DNA from: Ahrensia sp. R2A130
GTDB lineage: Bacteria > Pseudomonadota > Alphaproteobacteria > Rhizobiales > Rhizobiaceae
Length of the DNA stretch: 64,000 nucleotides
Assembly: GCF_000179775.1 (NCBI RefSeq)
Contig: NZ_AEEB01000017.1
Span: forward strand, 1-64,000
Reading direction: 5' to 3'
How positions within the stretch are numbered: the first letter of the stretch is position 1; each line of letters starts with the position of its first letter. The notes below the pieces were generated by a model. That model had not been told where the DNA came from and searched no databases. It was given only the letters and a program-made list of their open reading frames with translations. Of this stretch, positions 26,157-35,606 are shown one piece after another. The position numbers were made by a program, and so were the translations under genes.

Positions 26157-27956
26157 CTACTGGCTCTCGATGGTCTGCTGCTTGTCTGGCGCTGGCCCGG
26201 TTTTCTCAGCCGCAGGAGCAAGAGCATTCGGCAGAGGCACAATTAACGGAGCTGCTGACGTTCCACCTACAAAAATGGTCGCTGGTTTAAGGTCCGGCGT
26301 GGTTTTGGAGCGGGCTTCGCCACGAAGTGCCAGTGTGCCTTCACCGATGTTGATCCGCCCGCCGAAATTTAGGTCTGTCTCCGCGCTGGAAAACTGACCT
26401 TCACGCACATAGGCCGTGCCGCTAACGATGAAGAGTGCAAGCCGTCCCGTGTCGAATGCGGTGCTTCCGCCGGTCGTAACATTGTTGCCGTCACCGGCAT
26501 TCAAAAGCGCCTCGGCATCCAAGCCGCGCAGTTCTCCCGGTCCAATTTCTAAAACAACATCTCCCCCAAGGCTTCCCATCATGGATTTAAGGTCCGATCC
26601 CTTCGCCTCGAGTTGAAAACTGGTGCGGCCCTTGCCGCTCAGACCGTAGGCGGTATCGGGCGATAACGCGCCAAACTCGGTTCCGGTAAGTGCCAGATTT
26701 GCGGTCACCGCCGCAAGTTTATCCGTAACTATGTCGGACGGGGTGAGCCTGATGCTGCCGGTCAGCTGCCCGGCCTGCATATCCGCCTGCGCGATATCGA
26801 TGGTCGTCCGGCCATTTTGAACCAGCACAGCGGCAGCAATATCACTGACCGGCGCATTGCCTATCGTTGCACTGGCCGCCGAGATCCGAAGATCAAGATC
26901 GATATGTTTTGCGCCGTGCGGATGACCGAAGAGGTCTGCCCAAGGCTTGTCGACGATCATGGGATTGGGAAATGCCACTTGATTGAAGCCCAGTGTGCCC
27001 GATAGCAGCGCTGCACCCTCGCGGTTCCACTGAAAGTTGAGTTGACCGTTTCCGGTCTGTCCGTCGATATCCACACTCGCATCGGCAAGGTCGGCACGGG
27101 TTCCGTTGATGTCCAACTGGCCGCTCACCCGCGCCGGTCCGATAATGTCCAGTGCCGTTCGTGGCAGGCCGAACCATTCCCGAAAACGGATTATGGAGGT
27201 CGTTTCCATCGCAAGATTGCCGGAAAAACGGGTATCGTTTTCAGCGCCGGGTCGAACCATTTCTCCATTGAAAGACAATTGCGCCGGATTGGCAGACAGT
27301 GTGAAAGCCACATCGCTGGCTTTTCCGTCACGCATGGCATTCGGATCATCGATCTGCGCTGTTATGCGGAACGGTTCGCCGTTCCAGATGGCTCCGAAAT
27401 TTGCACTTGCCGCTGATGAAGTGCGCGACCAGACGACCTCACCTTGCAAGCCGGTTAACTTGCGGGACGTTCTGGTGGTGGCATCGTCTTGAAGCGCGAT
27501 GCCGTCCACGATCATCAACCGGCCCAGAGCGACCGAGCCGGTATTCTTACCCGCAAACCATTGTCCCAATTGGCCGTCTGCCGCTTGCCAATTGCCGGTG
27601 CCTTGGCCATCGCGCACCAGCCGTAGCACAGGGCGCACAAGGGTGAGTTCCGACAGGCGTGCATCACCGAACAGCGCAGCCGACAGTGTAAGCTTGGCGT
27701 CCAGCCGGTCCATGGTGAGCAACGGCATGGCGTCGCTATTTTGCCCGATAACAACATCGCTCCAGGACACGCCGAGATAAGGACGCAGAGACACTTGGCT
27801 TGATCCGTTGAGCTGTACCGGCAGGCCCAAAACATCGGAAAGTTGAGCGGCAACCCGTGCCTTCACAGTCGGCGTCGATAGCAATTTGGGAGCGGCCACC
27901 ACAGCGACCACGATGAACAGGCAAAAGCCAATAGCGATTTTAAGCCACTTGTTCAT
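26157..27956 (-). CDS. AsmA family protein
   Basis: This 599-residue protein has one N-terminal membrane anchor (about residues 5-25, LKIAIGFCLFIVVAVVAAP), a long beta-rich periplasmic region and a C-terminal AsmA-type domain with GSGRTSFQLEAKG-like and GGRINIGEGTLALRGEARS segments. AsmA-like proteins are bridge-type lipid-transfer proteins that influence outer-membrane assembly. The open frame extends 84 bases upstream, but the ATG at 27956 directly precedes the anchor. Its stop codon lies one base past the end of the convergent cyclase gene. Confidence 0.82.
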   Translation of the reverse strand: MNKWLKIAIGFCLFIVVAVVAAPKLLSTPTVKARVAAQLSDVLGLPVQLNGSSQVSLRPYLGVSWSDVVIGQNSDAMPLLTMDRLDAKLTLSAALFGDARLSELTLVRPVLRLVRDGQGTGNWQAADGQLGQWFAGKNTGSVALGRLMIVDGIALQDDATTRTSRKLTGLQGEVVWSRTSSAASANFGAIWNGEPFRITAQIDDPNAMRDGKASDVAFTLSANPAQLSFNGEMVRPGAENDTRFSGNLAMETTSIIRFREWFGLPRTALDIIGPARVSGQLDINGTRADLADASVDIDGQTGNGQLNFQWNREGAALLSGTLGFNQVAFPNPMIVDKPWADLFGHPHGAKHIDLDLRISAASATIGNAPVSDIAAAVLVQNGRTTIDIAQADMQAGQLTGSIRLTPSDIVTDKLAAVTANLALTGTEFGALSPDTAYGLSGKGRTSFQLEAKGSDLKSMMGSLGGDVVLEIGPGELRGLDAEALLNAGDGNNVTTGGSTAFDTGRLALFIVSGTAYVREGQFSSAETDLNFGGRINIGEGTLALRGEARSKTTPDLKPATIFVGGTSAAPLIVPLPNALAPAAEKTGPAPDKQQTIESQ

Positions 27957-28188
27957 GAAGGGTGACGCCGTCTCCTGTTGTCGTTGCGCACCGGTTTGTA
28001 CGATCACGATACGCCCAATCCGCAGCTTTGAGAATATCACTCGCGATCAAAGGTTGGGAGAACGCTCCACTATTTTAAGCGAACGTTTTGCCTCTTGATT
28101 CTGGTCTTGCGAAGTTGGCAGCCCTATGGCGAAAGTGACGCTGCACCGTTGCGCCGCAAACACGCCTACAAATGGGACAGCCACCACC

Positions 28189-30120
28189 ATGACAAGCCGA
28201 ATACCTCTCTGGACACCATCACCCGACCGCATCGCGAGCGCACGTATGACGGAGTTTGCCGCGCAAAACGGATTTGGCGCGGATAATTATGATGCCTTTC
28301 ATCGCTGGTCGGTGGAGAAACAGGAAGCGTTCTGGTCTGCCCTTTGGTCATATGGTGCCGTGATCGGAGACCAGGGCGCGCGCGTTCTGGAGAACCCTGA
28401 TGCTATGCCGGGCGCGAACTATTTTCCGGACGCGAAGATCTCCTTTGCCGAAAATCTCATGCGCCGCACCGGCCCCGAACCGGCACTGATATTTCGTGGT
28501 GAAGACAAGGTCGCGATGACGTGGTCCTTCGATGATCTGCACGAGGCGGTCTCGAAACTGCAGCAGATGTTTCACGAAATGGGCATTGGCAAGGGTGACC
28601 GCATCGCTGCCATGATGCCGAACCTGCCGCATACGATTGCCTGTATGTTGGCTGCAAATTCCATCGGTGCGATCTGGTCGTCATGTTCGCCCGACTTTGG
28701 AGAGCAGGGCGTGTTGGATCGGTTCGGCCAGATTGAGCCATCCTTGTTTATCGCCTGCGACGGCTACTGGTACAATGGAAAGCCCATCGATGTGGGGGCG
28801 AAGGTCGAGTCGGTTGCTGTTCAACTGGGCTGCCCCGTTCTGCTCGTGCCGTATTTGGAAACAGGCGCATTGCCTGCGGGCAACATCCACGCTTGGCCGG
28901 ATGTGATGGAGGCTCACACCGCCAAACAGATCACATTCGAGCGGCTGCCCTTCGACCATCCGCTCTACATTCTCTTTTCATCCGGCACGACGGGCATACC
29001 CAAATGTATTGTTCACGGGCAGGGCGGCCTGTTGTTGCAGCACATCAAGGAACAAGCGCTGCATTGCGATATGCGCCGTGGCGATCGCGTGTTCTATTTC
29101 ACCACTTGTGGCTGGATGATGTGGAACTGGCTGGTCTCCGCGCTGGCGGTGGAAGCGACGGTAATGCTGTTCGACGGCTCGCCTTTTGCGCCAGGACCTG
29201 AGGTGCTGTTCGATTTCGCTGAACAGGAAGGCATCACGTTCTTCGGAACGTCTGCCAAATTTATCGACGCGCTTCGTAATCATGGCCTGCGGTCAACCGA
29301 CAGTCATGATCTGAAAAGCCTGCGCACACTGGCCTCCACCGGCTCACCTCTGGCGCCGGAAAATTTTGCCTACGCTTACGACGCCATCAAACCCGAGATG
29401 CACTTGGCCTCAATTTCCGGTGGCACTGACATCGCCGCATGTTTCGTTGGCGGTGTCCCGTGGAAGCCTGTTTTCGACGGTGAAATTCAGGGCCCGATGC
29501 TGGCGATGGACACGCAGGTTTGGGATGATGATGGCCAGTCCGTTCAAGGTGAAAAAGGCGAGTTGGTGTGCGCCCGCCCTTTCCCGTCCATGCCAGTGGG
29601 TTTCTGGAACGATCCCGACGGCTCGAAATATCACGACGCATACTTTGCCCGTTTCGATAATGTCTGGTGCCACGGTGACTTTGCAGAATGGACGTCGCGC
29701 GGAGGCATGGTCATTCACGGTCGCTCCGACGCCACGCTGAATCCCGGCGGCGTGCGCATCGGCACAGCGGAAATCTACAATCAGGTCGAGCGCATGGTGG
29801 AGATCGAAGAGGCGTTGTGTATCGGCCAGCAATGGCAATCCGACACGCGCATCGTCTTGTTCGTCCGCCTCACCGGAGGTGTGAACCTCACTGATGAGCT
29901 GCAGGCAGAAATCCGCTCGCGCATCAAAATAGGCGCATCTCCCCGCCATGTTCCAGCCGTCATCGTGCCGGTTGCTGACATTCCACGCACGAAGTCCGGC
30001 AAAATTACCGAGCTTGCCGTGCGCGATATTGTGCATGGACGTGAGGTGAAGAACCGCGAGGCGCTGGCCAATCCGGAAGCTTTGGCGCTTTTTGCGCGGA
30101 TTCCGGCGCTACAAACTTAA
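28189..30120 (+). CDS. acsA: acetoacetyl-CoA synthetase
   Basis: This 643-residue acyl-CoA synthetase of the acetoacetate type has AMP-binding loop LFSSGTTGIPKCIVHGQGG, WMMWNWLVSAL, ISGGTDIAACFVGG and the C-terminal PRTKSGKITELAVRDIVHGR with its catalytic lysine. It activates acetoacetate to acetoacetyl-CoA, as when polyhydroxybutyrate or ketone bodies are used. The frame is open to 28126, but the ATG at 28189 matches the usual family N-terminus (IPLWTPSPDRI). It may work with isocitrate lyase in acetyl-CoA-based growth; this is inference. Confidence 0.9.
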   Translation: MTSRIPLWTPSPDRIASARMTEFAAQNGFGADNYDAFHRWSVEKQEAFWSALWSYGAVIGDQGARVLENPDAMPGANYFPDAKISFAENLMRRTGPEPALIFRGEDKVAMTWSFDDLHEAVSKLQQMFHEMGIGKGDRIAAMMPNLPHTIACMLAANSIGAIWSSCSPDFGEQGVLDRFGQIEPSLFIACDGYWYNGKPIDVGAKVESVAVQLGCPVLLVPYLETGALPAGNIHAWPDVMEAHTAKQITFERLPFDHPLYILFSSGTTGIPKCIVHGQGGLLLQHIKEQALHCDMRRGDRVFYFTTCGWMMWNWLVSALAVEATVMLFDGSPFAPGPEVLFDFAEQEGITFFGTSAKFIDALRNHGLRSTDSHDLKSLRTLASTGSPLAPENFAYAYDAIKPEMHLASISGGTDIAACFVGGVPWKPVFDGEIQGPMLAMDTQVWDDDGQSVQGEKGELVCARPFPSMPVGFWNDPDGSKYHDAYFARFDNVWCHGDFAEWTSRGGMVIHGRSDATLNPGGVRIGTAEIYNQVERMVEIEEALCIGQQWQSDTRIVLFVRLTGGVNLTDELQAEIRSRIKIGASPRHVPAVIVPVADIPRTKSGKITELAVRDIVHGREVKNREALANPEALALFARIPALQT

Positions 30121-30333
30121 GGAACGGGCCTAACCGACAGGGTTAATGATTTATCTCGCAAAAGTTTACCTTGCGCCAAAACAAGCCCGTTTCGAACAAA
30201 TGCGAACGTTTCCGGCAAGGATTTAGCAAGGTTTGACGTGCATTTTAGCTTCACACCGCGCAATCAGCCAACTTGAGCTACCGCGCAACAGAGATACGAT
30301 CCGCCACTGCCCACAGCCAAATTAACTATTTTC

Positions 30334-30364
30334 AGCGCGGGCAGCGATGCCCGCGCTTTTTTTT
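30334..30364 (+). terminator. strong rho-independent terminator
   Basis: AGCGCGGGC (30334-30342) pairs with GCCCGCGCT (30349-30357) around a six-base loop, followed by eight T residues. It lies 213 bases after the acetoacetyl-CoA synthetase stop. Confidence 0.88.
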
Positions 30365-30432
30365 GTCTGCGTTTCACGCCGATCACTCTTATGTACCGGC
30401 AGGTGTGTAACGCGGTGTTTCGAGAAAGCATC

Positions 30433-30511
30433 AAGGCGAGCAAGCCCGTCCGGCGCGAGCTGCGCCGCGCCCGCGCAGCGAAGGCCGTTAGGCCGACAGC
30501 GTGAGCGCAAA
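30433..30511 (+). repeat. dispersed intergenic repeat, copy B
   Basis: This is the most regular copy: an AAGCCCGTCCGGCGC arm and GCTGCGCCGCGCCCGCGCAG, then CGAAGGCC-GTTA-GGCC and GACAGCGTGAGCGCAAA. Its right end lies a dozen bases from the histidine kinase stop codon. Confidence 0.8.
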
Positions 30512-30522
30512 CAAAAAGCGCG

Positions 30523-33500
30523 TTAGCGGTCCGCTAAAACCCGCTGCACGGGGAAATGAATTTCCACCAGCGTGCCTTCGTCGGGAGTGCTTTCAATGTG
30601 GAAGTCAGCGCGGTTCGCCTCCACCAATGCCTTGGTTAAAGGCAGACCGAGGCCCGTGCCTTTGGTTGCGCTAACGGCGGCTGATGCTGTCTGGCGGAAA
30701 GGTTGCAACGCCTGTTCCATTTCACTTGCGCTCATACCAACGCCAGTGTCGCGCACCCGCAGCACCACTTCGCCACTGTCTTCATAGACTGTCGAAACAA
30801 TCACCTGTCCGCCGGACTTGGTGAACTTGATGGAGTTGGACACGAGGTTCAACACGATTTGCCGCATGCTGCGCTGGTCGGCCACGACCTTCGGCACCAC
30901 TGTCGACAGGCTGGTGCGGATAATGATGCGGTCGGCATTTGCTTCTGCCTGAAGGATGGCGACGTTTTCAGAAACGGTGCGATTGAGATCAACCGCATCG
31001 AAGTCCATTTCCATCTTGCCGGCTTCGATTTTGGTGATGTCGAGCAGGTCGTTGACCAGGTCCAAAACGTGGGCGCCGGAGCGATTGATGTCGCGCAGAT
31101 AACCACGATAGCGGTCGTTATCAATGCGGCCCAAGCGCTCTTCGATCATCATTTCCGAAAAGCCGATAATGGCGTTCAGCGGTGTGCGAATTTCGTGGCT
31201 GATCTTGGCGAGAAACTGCGTTTTGAGTTCGTTTGCGCCTTCTGCTGCGGCCTTGGTGGTCAGCAGTTCTTCTTCGGCTTTTTTCCAATGGGTGATGTCG
31301 CGCACGACCGCGCAGCAATCGTCGCTGTGCTGCAACTGGCCCACCGTCATGAACAGCGGAACCAGCCCGCCCTGCGAGGTTTTGCCCACGACTTCACGGC
31401 CATCGTTCAGCAGACTGGCAACGCCCGTCGCGCCCATATTGGCGAGATAATCGAGTGCGGTCCGGTGGCTTTCCGGCGCCAGCAGTCGTGTGATGGATCG
31501 GTGCGCGATGGCCTCGGCATCCACGTCGAACAAAGCTTCGGCAGAACGATTGATGTCGCGCACAACGCCTTCATTCGACACGATGATGACACCGTCGGTG
31601 GAAACGTCGAGAATCGCACGCAGATCATCCGCCTGCATACCGGTGAAGTGTGGGCTGGCTTCCCGCGTCGGGCTCGTTGTGTCGGAAGTCGACGGTGTTT
31701 CGCCATCTCCGCGTAAGTTCATGCGCTGACGCGCTTCTTCTACCTGCAAGCTCAAAATGTCGCGGGCGGCCACTTCAGGTGAAAGCGGGTTTTTTGACGT
31801 TGTGGCAGCGACTTCATCTTCAACGACATCGCTGCCCCGTGCGGCAAGACGTGGGAAAGGCATCACGTTGGTGCGGTCGGCCTCGCGCGGTTCACTGCGG
31901 CTGCCACGATCATTGCTGCTTGGAGCAGGAGCAGGGCCGTTGCCCTTTCCGCCCTCATCGCCGCCCCGGTCGTCGCTATTTCCATTTCCGGGTGGCGTGT
32001 GGCGCAGGGTTAGCAGCATCGCTTTTTCGCTGTCCCACGGCACACTTTGCAGATTGCCATGGAGGTTCAAATCGTGTCCGTCGCGGTGGCGGATTGGACT
32101 GGTGCCTTTAGCATCCGCGTCAGCAAACAACGCGGCGACACCGCCACGTTCGGCGAGTTCAGGCAGGTCGGCGTAACCGGTGGTGGAGAAGAATTCATCA
32201 TTGCCGAACAGCAACTCGTCATCGCGATAGACGAGAACCGGAATCGGGAGACGTGACAGGATAGACGTGTCGACATTGGCACGATCAGTTTTCGGAACTG
32301 CTTTGGATTCACTGTCAGTCTCGGCGGATGAAGAGTTGTCCTCTTCTGTTTCCGGTTCGACATTTGGTTCAGCGATTGCGCGGTTTGCAAAGGCGGATGG
32401 CACGAAACTATCGGCAGCTGATTCCGCCTCTTCGTCATCGGTGGCCTTTGCTGCATTGTCTGTCAGGGTTTCGCCGATCTGGCGGAAATTGGACGTCTCG
32501 TCGCTGGATAGGACGCGGGTCGTCTCTGTATCGGAGGTGCTTGTTTCCGGCTCGTTGGCCTCATCAGTTTTTGTGTCTGAGGAAAACGGTTTCAGAAAAC
32601 CGATTGGCGCGGTGACATTGCTGGCGATTTCATGATCAGCGTTTGCTTCATCATTTTCACCACCTTCGTAGTCGCTGCCCAACTGGCGAAGATCGTTATC
32701 CGTCTCGTCTTCGGCATCTTCAACAAGCGTATCGTCCACCATCGCATCGGCGGTGCGGATGATGCCGAAGCCGTTGAAGCCGCGAAATGATCGTGCGGTA
32801 TCGTAAGACGGCAGGCCAGCCAGATCGACCGGAACGCGAAGATCGGTTCCGTCTACAGGCCATAGCACCGTGCGGTTGGACCAAGTGTCGCCTTTGTCCA
32901 ATAATTCGTCGATCACATCCCCATTTTCAAAGCCGAGTTTTTCGGAAACCTGCGACCATTCCATGTCGTCGATTGCTGATGCGCGGGGTCCAACAGTGTT
33001 TGCCAGTTCAGCCGAGACGGCGCTGAACGCCTTGTCCGGCCCGGTTGCCCATGTGAAACGCACAGGACGCGCAGCGGATGCAAAGCGGAAACCATCGGCT
33101 TCTTTGTCTTCGGTGTCTGGTTCTAGGTCGGTTGCGATTGAAGCGGCAACCGGTTCTGCGTCTTCGATCTCGGCTTCTGGCTGTTTTGCAGAAACCTCAT
33201 CATCAGGTTGCTCTTCTTCCGAGGCGTTCTCTTGGTCTTCATCCGATTCACTCGAAGCATCGACGAGCTCTGCATCACCTTCTTCAGCGTCGGTGTTGCT
33301 AGTCTCACCGGAGTCTGCGGGCTTTTCATCTAATTCAGGCTTAGCTGAGTCTGTGCTTGTCTCGTCAGCATCTTCAGCAACGAGCGCCATAGGCGGTGTA
33401 GGCTTGTGAACGGCACTGACCCTTTCCGGAGCAACGTCGCTTTCATTCTGAGTGTCTTCATCAGAAGCTGTCGTTTCGTCCGTCGAAACCTCTTCAGATG

Positions 33501-34494
33501 ACGATGCAACTGCTGTGGCTGCTGCAGCCGCCGCAGCAGCCGTGACGGCAGCCGCGGTAACCGCGCCGATCGAGCTTTCTTGGCTTTCGTCGCTTTCAGC
33601 AGCGTCTTCCGCTTGTGTATCTGCTGGTGCGTCATCCGTTTCGTTCGCATCAGCCTTTGGAGCTTTGTAGTACCAGCGGCCCATGCCTTGCGTCGTGGAA
33701 CGGCGGTTGGAAAATGCGCCGACGATGGGTGCGGCATCATCCTCTTCTTCCGCTGTATCGGGTGCTGCGTCTTCTTCGATGGCAGGTTCGGCCTCTGCTG
33801 CGGCAGGTGCTGCGTTCAATTCGCCGTCTCCATCACCATCAGCAACGATCAGCAGATGGCGGGCAGGGGAATCAGCCAGACGCGCCAGACCGATGGCAAT
33901 GTCGCCGCCGGGTGTGGTCAGCATGCGCTTGATGAGCCGGTCATCTTCGCTGGCCATTTCATCGGTCAGGCTGGTCAGCTGTTCGGCAGAAAGGTCCAGC
34001 ATGGCGAATTTGTCAGAGGCTGCGATGATTTCGCCTGTATTTCCGATGACCGCTGAAGCGTGACCGAAACCATCCAGACCTTCGACGGCGGCCTGCGCCA
34101 TATCGGTTTCAGCGTAGCGGCGACCGTGCATTTCATCGCTCACCACCAGCACGGCGGTCTCGCCATTGCTAAGCGTCAGCGGCGTTAGCCCGAGCGCGAC
34201 CAGTTGGGTTTTGAAGCCAAGGCGGGCGCGAACCATGGCCGCAGTCTCTTCGCGGTGGTCCAACTGGCTGGCGGCAGCCTGAATTTGCCGCATGATAGCG
34301 GGGTTTGCGTTACCTTCACCGTCCAGCAATTGCCGCAGTGATGATGCTCCCAACAGGCGTGCGCCATCGGCATTCGCCCAAAGAACATCGTGATTGTCGC
34401 GGGCGAGCAGCAGGGCAGCGCGACCGGACAGGACATACCCCCGCAGCGCGTCTTCGACGGACAGGTCGATATAGGAGAGACGGGACTGGACCAT
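30523..34494 (-). CDS. PAS-domain sensor histidine kinase with a very long acidic linker (PdhS-like)
   Basis: The protein has 1323 residues. Residues about 1-220 form PAS-like N-terminal modules. Residues about 225-720 are largely low complexity, strongly acidic (Asp, Glu, Ser, Thr) and include an alanine-rich run. Another PAS-like region lies near 735-830 and a conserved PAS domain near 960-1075. The HisKA phosphoacceptor is H1100 in KISHEIRTPLNAI, and the ATPase domain has NLVSNSIKF, RDTGVGM and GTGLGLPLTK. The kinase half resembles PdhS/PleC/DivJ-type cell-cycle kinases of Rhizobiales, which control DivK and polar development. No receiver domain or transmembrane segment is visible. No partner regulator is adjacent. 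Confidence 0.82.
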   Translation of the reverse strand: MVQSRLSYIDLSVEDALRGYVLSGRAALLLARDNHDVLWANADGARLLGASSLRQLLDGEGNANPAIMRQIQAAASQLDHREETAAMVRARLGFKTQLVALGLTPLTLSNGETAVLVVSDEMHGRRYAETDMAQAAVEGLDGFGHASAVIGNTGEIIAASDKFAMLDLSAEQLTSLTDEMASEDDRLIKRMLTTPGGDIAIGLARLADSPARHLLIVADGDGDGELNAAPAAAEAEPAIEEDAAPDTAEEEDDAAPIVGAFSNRRSTTQGMGRWYYKAPKADANETDDAPADTQAEDAAESDESQESSIGAVTAAAVTAAAAAAAATAVASSSEEVSTDETTASDEDTQNESDVAPERVSAVHKPTPPMALVAEDADETSTDSAKPELDEKPADSGETSNTDAEEGDAELVDASSESDEDQENASEEEQPDDEVSAKQPEAEIEDAEPVAASIATDLEPDTEDKEADGFRFASAARPVRFTWATGPDKAFSAVSAELANTVGPRASAIDDMEWSQVSEKLGFENGDVIDELLDKGDTWSNRTVLWPVDGTDLRVPVDLAGLPSYDTARSFRGFNGFGIIRTADAMVDDTLVEDAEDETDNDLRQLGSDYEGGENDEANADHEIASNVTAPIGFLKPFSSDTKTDEANEPETSTSDTETTRVLSSDETSNFRQIGETLTDNAAKATDDEEAESAADSFVPSAFANRAIAEPNVEPETEEDNSSSAETDSESKAVPKTDRANVDTSILSRLPIPVLVYRDDELLFGNDEFFSTTGYADLPELAERGGVAALFADADAKGTSPIRHRDGHDLNLHGNLQSVPWDSEKAMLLTLRHTPPGNGNSDDRGGDEGGKGNGPAPAPSSNDRGSRSEPREADRTNVMPFPRLAARGSDVVEDEVAATTSKNPLSPEVAARDILSLQVEEARQRMNLRGDGETPSTSDTTSPTREASPHFTGMQADDLRAILDVSTDGVIIVSNEGVVRDINRSAEALFDVDAEAIAHRSITRLLAPESHRTALDYLANMGATGVASLLNDGREVVGKTSQGGLVPLFMTVGQLQHSDDCCAVVRDITHWKKAEEELLTTKAAAEGANELKTQFLAKISHEIRTPLNAIIGFSEMMIEERLGRIDNDRYRGYLRDINRSGAHVLDLVNDLLDITKIEAGKMEMDFDAVDLNRTVSENVAILQAEANADRIIIRTSLSTVVPKVVADQRSMRQIVLNLVSNSIKFTKSGGQVIVSTVYEDSGEVVLRVRDTGVGMSASEMEQALQPFRQTASAAVSATKGTGLGLPLTKALVEANRADFHIESTPDEGTLVEIHFPVQRVLADR

Positions 34495-34788
34495 GCTTCA
34501 CACTCGTTTCCGCCGGCCTGCTGCAAACCATATGGCAAGCCAACAGCACCGGTACTCAACCTTAACGAAACGTAAATACAGCCTTTTGCGGCTCCGTTCC
34601 ACCGCTAGTGGTGCTGGAATCTGTCCTATTGTGGTTCACAGTTAATCCGGCGCGTGGTGGTTCAAGCTGCCAACCCATAGAAAAATCGCCGATTGGCGAT
34701 CTTTGACTGCCGGTTTGGTCTTGCGCGGGCACCATCCTTGCCTCTATGAAGCGGGCGTTGCGCGATCCAATCTGGTTCTTGTGACTGT
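34495..34788. other. 294-base gap upstream of the kinase and tRNA-His
   Basis: No gene is seen. It must hold the histidine kinase promoter on the minus strand and the tRNA-His promoter on the plus strand. A frame open across the tRNA on the minus strand is simply its antisense. Confidence 0.5.
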
Positions 34789-34864
34789 GCGGCTGTAGCT
34801 CAGCTGGTAGAGCGCTGGCTTGTGGAGCCAGATGTCGGGGGTTCGAGCCCCTCCAGCCGTACCA
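34789..34864 (+). tRNA. tRNA-His (GTG)
   Basis: This 76-base cloverleaf has acceptor arm GCGGCTG paired with CAGCCGT (first pair G-U), anticodon stem CTGGC/GCCAG with anticodon GTG at 34822-34824, T-arm GGGGGTTCGAGCCCC and encoded CCA. Most bacterial tRNA-His genes encode an extra G at position -1 opposite C73. Here the base before position 1 is T and position 73 is A. That is the special alphaproteobacterial form in which HisRS no longer needs G-1, and it fits the HisRS encoded at 55-57 kb. Confidence 0.96.
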
Positions 34865-34906
34865 TTCCTCGCCTTATGGCGCTGTTCTTGAAAAAACCAG
34901 GCCGAG

Positions 34907-35458
34907 TTAAAGCGTCCGCCTTGCGCGGGCGATGCTGTCCTGCGGGCCTTTATCATCGGGAATGATGGTGTCTGCAGCCATCCGAACGCCGAGGCGAACC
35001 ATGCCACTGTCCAGCGTTATGGGCGTGCGGGACACGAGATCACGCAGCCGGTCGGTAAACAGCAGGGCGTGAGCCAAAGGCGTTTCCGGCAGCACGACCG
35101 CAAGTTCTGCAATGTCGTAGCGCGCTGGAATATCAATGCCGGTGCGGCTTGCCGCTTCGCACATGGTAGCGAGCGAGCACATTACTTTTTCCACCGCTTC
35201 TTCGCCGCGATTGGCGAGCAGGTGATCGTAGCCCCGAATGCGGATCATCACGACGGAAAGCGCATGGTCGAAGCGCACTGCACGGCGAAACTCTGCTCCA
35301 TAACGCTCCAAAAACTGGGCACGGTTCGGCAATCCGGTGACGGGATCAAAAATCTCGCTCACCTTCAATTGCTCGCGTAACTGCTCCACTTCCCGTGAAA
35401 GGGAATCGTTTGTGTTGTCATTCTTCGGAATTCGGTCGGAATTCTGGGCAAACTGCAT
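34907..35458 (-). CDS. degenerate GGDEF-domain protein
   Basis: This 183-residue protein has a short N-terminal coiled segment (LSREVEQLREQLKVSE) and a GGDEF-fold domain beginning DPVTGLPNRAQFLERY. The catalytic GGDEF motif is replaced by ARYDIAE at the expected place, and no RxxD inhibitory site is evident, so it is unlikely to make cyclic di-GMP; it may bind a nucleotide or a partner. The ATG at 35458 is chosen over 35476 on the basis of the N-terminal composition, with low certainty. It stands alone between tRNA-His and xseA. Confidence 0.75.
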   Translation of the reverse strand: MQFAQNSDRIPKNDNTNDSLSREVEQLREQLKVSEIFDPVTGLPNRAQFLERYGAEFRRAVRFDHALSVVMIRIRGYDHLLANRGEEAVEKVMCSLATMCEAASRTGIDIPARYDIAELAVVLPETPLAHALLFTDRLRDLVSRTPITLDSGMVRLGVRMAADTIIPDDKGPQDSIARARRTL

Positions 35459-35606
35459 TGCTGCATCTCCTCGCATTACGTTTTGCCCGAACCCAACTGC
35501 GTGACTATGCAGCCGTAATCGTCAACCGATAATGAACTTGTGGCGAACCTGCGGCAGGGGGCTGTGGGTAACGCGCCGTTAGGCAAGCAGTTTACGTGTG
35601 CCGAAC

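Larger units (their letters stand above)
30121..30522. other. 402-base gap: possible small RNA, terminator and repeat copy B
   Basis: No protein gene is seen. The first 210 bases are fairly AT-rich and end in the strong terminator at 30334-30364. This could be the 3' untranslated part of the acetoacetyl-CoA synthetase transcript or a separate small RNA. A dispersed repeat copy follows at 30433-30511, ending just before the histidine kinase stop codon. Confidence 0.5.

Noticed and set aside
30703-31716. 337-residue plus-strand frame
   Set aside because: It is antisense to the kinase domain of the PdhS-like protein, where HisKA and ATPase motifs are unmistakable.
34744-35007. 87-residue minus-strand frame over the tRNA
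   Set aside because: It is the well-known false frame antisense to a tRNA gene.
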